64,000 nt of DNA from Aedes albopictus (taxonomy: Eukaryota > Arthropoda > Insecta > Diptera > Culicidae), in NCBI RefSeq assembly GCF_035046485.1, contig NC_085137.1, positions 317,637,164-317,701,163 on the forward strand, in the 5' to 3' direction. The notes below the pieces were generated by a model, which did no database searches, was not told where the DNA came from, and worked only from the letters and a program-made list of their open reading frames with translations. This document shows positions 62,446-64,000 of the stretch, one piece after another. Position 1 is the stretch's first letter; each line of letters starts with the position of its first letter. The position numbers and the translations under genes were made by a program.

Positions 62446-64000
62446 AGGTTGTTCATTGGCAATTTTGTAGCAATATTATATATTACATTTCAACAATAGT
62501 GCTTGAGTGAGTCCTGGAGTCATGCAGGATAGTTTTACAAACAAGTTCATACATACATTCCACAGGTGGAAAAATTCAAACCGTTAGGCCGGCATTGTTT
62601 CAATTAAAGTTACCATAGCTTTCCTTCAAGAAATTTGTCTCTATGTGTATGATTTCAGTAGCCGCTACCGGGACACTTTTGTTTCAAGTACTTTTGATTT
62701 CTGCTCATCTTAACGTGCACTGGGAACATCCAGTTTTTTTTATCCTCCGCATGGTCCACGACAGTTAGATTACCCGGTCTTGCATACTGCGAGCAACGTA
62801 TTATTGGACAAGAAAATAAATCGCCTGCAAAACTCTTTGTTCATCTACCGCCTAAGTGGATAATTATAGTTTGCTGGCGGGATCCGGAGTGTGTTCCTGA
62901 TCTGGCCACGAACAACGGTGGCGGCGGTGACGACGACGACGACGACTGCTCGGAACAAAACGGAGAAACATGAAAATATACGTAGCAAAACGGACATGAC
63001 ATCTTGTTCGCTGGTATATACGGTATAGCCTACGCAAAATGGGGATGAAAACAGGAGTCTGTGGCGGTCTTTGGCTGGAACTCTTTTGTGCCCATAAGTG
63101 TAAGAGATCATCCGAGCGAACCAAACATGCTGAAAGACAATAGCCTTCATCGAGGTCCTCCGATTACCGTGGGGCGGACTGGGAAGTGAATATGCATGCA
63201 TGCATGTATAAATGTATGTAGGAAAGCAGTGACGTAGAGGTTTTTCCATGAATGGTGAAACTATTGCCTCAAACGCGCTTTTAATCGTAAAAGCGATAAA
63301 GGTAAGGAAAAGGTAACAAATTTAAAATTTTAATAAGTCTCAGCAGCATTAGTTAAAAAGAGAGAATTTAGATAAAGTTCGGAATGGAACTTTCTGGCTG
63401 ATTATAAGCTAAAGTATGATTACCAGCAATTTCAGGCTACATAAAGTTCCAAGGAGCATCTTAAGTAGCTTAAAAGGTTCGTACATAGCTTGAACGAAAT
63501 TTTGCACAGAATCGCCATGCAAGCCTCATTGTTACGCGTAACATATGTTATTTTTTGCTTCACACGCCTCTGTATTGTGAGTGCAACTACACACGCGTAC
63601 ATTTTTAGTGATGATTTCCACCAACTTCCGCGGTCCACCATCATCGGCATCAACATGTAGACTGCAATCATGTAGACTGTAAACAACATAATCGTTGACG
63701 ATACCTACGGAGGGACGCTTTTTTCCAAAGAATAGTGTCTGCGTGTGAACGATTTGTAGCAATCGTGTGTAGCTTTGCGAAAGACATGGAATATGTTTGA
63801 TCTTTACAAATGTGCTGCATAAAAAGAAAGCATTTCATTGCGAAACATTGTTCCGTGCATGTTTCCTGTTGGAACCGAACCGTGTCCATATACAGCAGCG
63901 TTCTGTCCTCACTGTTCAGTTGAATATGTAGAAAACATAAATTTACGCTTTAAAGATTCATTACGCCGAAGAAAGAAATTCATTTAGTGCTACCTTGCAG
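62446..64000. other. Intergenic to the window end
   Basis: Apart from the short ORF above, no gene is supported. Features are a (GAC)n tract at 62929-62945 and a GCAT-rich run at 63192-63206. Confidence 0.35.
62846..62997 (-). CDS. Unrecognised short ORF with signal-peptide-like start
   Basis: A 49-codon frame on the minus strand starting MSVLLRIFSCFSVLFRAVVV. The hydrophobic core is extended by six Val codons from a (GTC)n tract, followed by Ala-rich residues and RGQIRNTLRIPP, ending TAG. It could be the first exon of a secreted protein continuing downstream beyond a splice donor, or a chance frame over a microsatellite. A longer upstream in-frame start exists at 63249. No family recognised. 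Confidence 0.25.

Overview
The window looks like repeat-rich euchromatin of a culicine mosquito, most likely Aedes. It has one clear host gene with exons that are GC-rich compared with the surrounding DNA. Around it lie tRNA-derived SINEs resembling Aedes Feilai, decayed RTE-clade LINEs, and many TA-flanked miniature inverted-repeat elements. The species is inferred from these repeat types. No bacterial, organellar or CRISPR features were seen.

The host gene is L-lactate dehydrogenase (Ldh) on the minus strand. Its four coding exons (24447-24325, 24235-24118, 5987-5398, 5331-5167) join in frame into 331 residues, with every LDH catalytic residue at its canonical number. A probable 5' UTR exon and intron lie upstream, and an ERR-type element sits inside that intron. 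Coding intron 2 is 18.1 kb and holds most of the transposons of the left third. Coding intron 3 is only 66 bp and is open in frame.

Layout: 1-5 kb, MITEs, an RTE fragment and unassigned AT-rich DNA. 5.2-24.8 kb, Ldh. Inside its long intron is a full-length non-LTR retrotransposon (6409-11823, antisense to Ldh, perfect 15-bp target duplication) with a PHD/CCHC ORF1 and an EN-RT ORF2. The rest of the intron holds foldback and TA elements, a tandem array and an RTE relic. 25-30 kb, SINEs and a foldback element. 30-32 kb, an RTE pseudogene. 32-40 kb, MITEs, foldbacks, microsatellites and one almost perfect 250-bp palindrome. 40.4-45.4 kb, a 5-kb TTAA-flanked piggyBac-like non-autonomous element carrying two tandem arrays and a nested TA element. 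46.8-50.4 kb, an RTE relic and a truncated retrotransposon gag. 51-64 kb, SINEs, MITEs, a 0.9-kb retroposon with a 25-bp target duplication, an inverted SINE pair, a LINE ORF1 relic and a possible signal-peptide ORF.

The most unusual observation is in the intact LINE. ORF1 and ORF2 are in the same frame and separated only by one UAG followed by CAA CCA, which fits the UAG-CAR-YYA readthrough consensus. ORF2 has no in-frame AUG until residue 103. Translation of ORF2 by stop-codon readthrough is therefore a concrete hypothesis.
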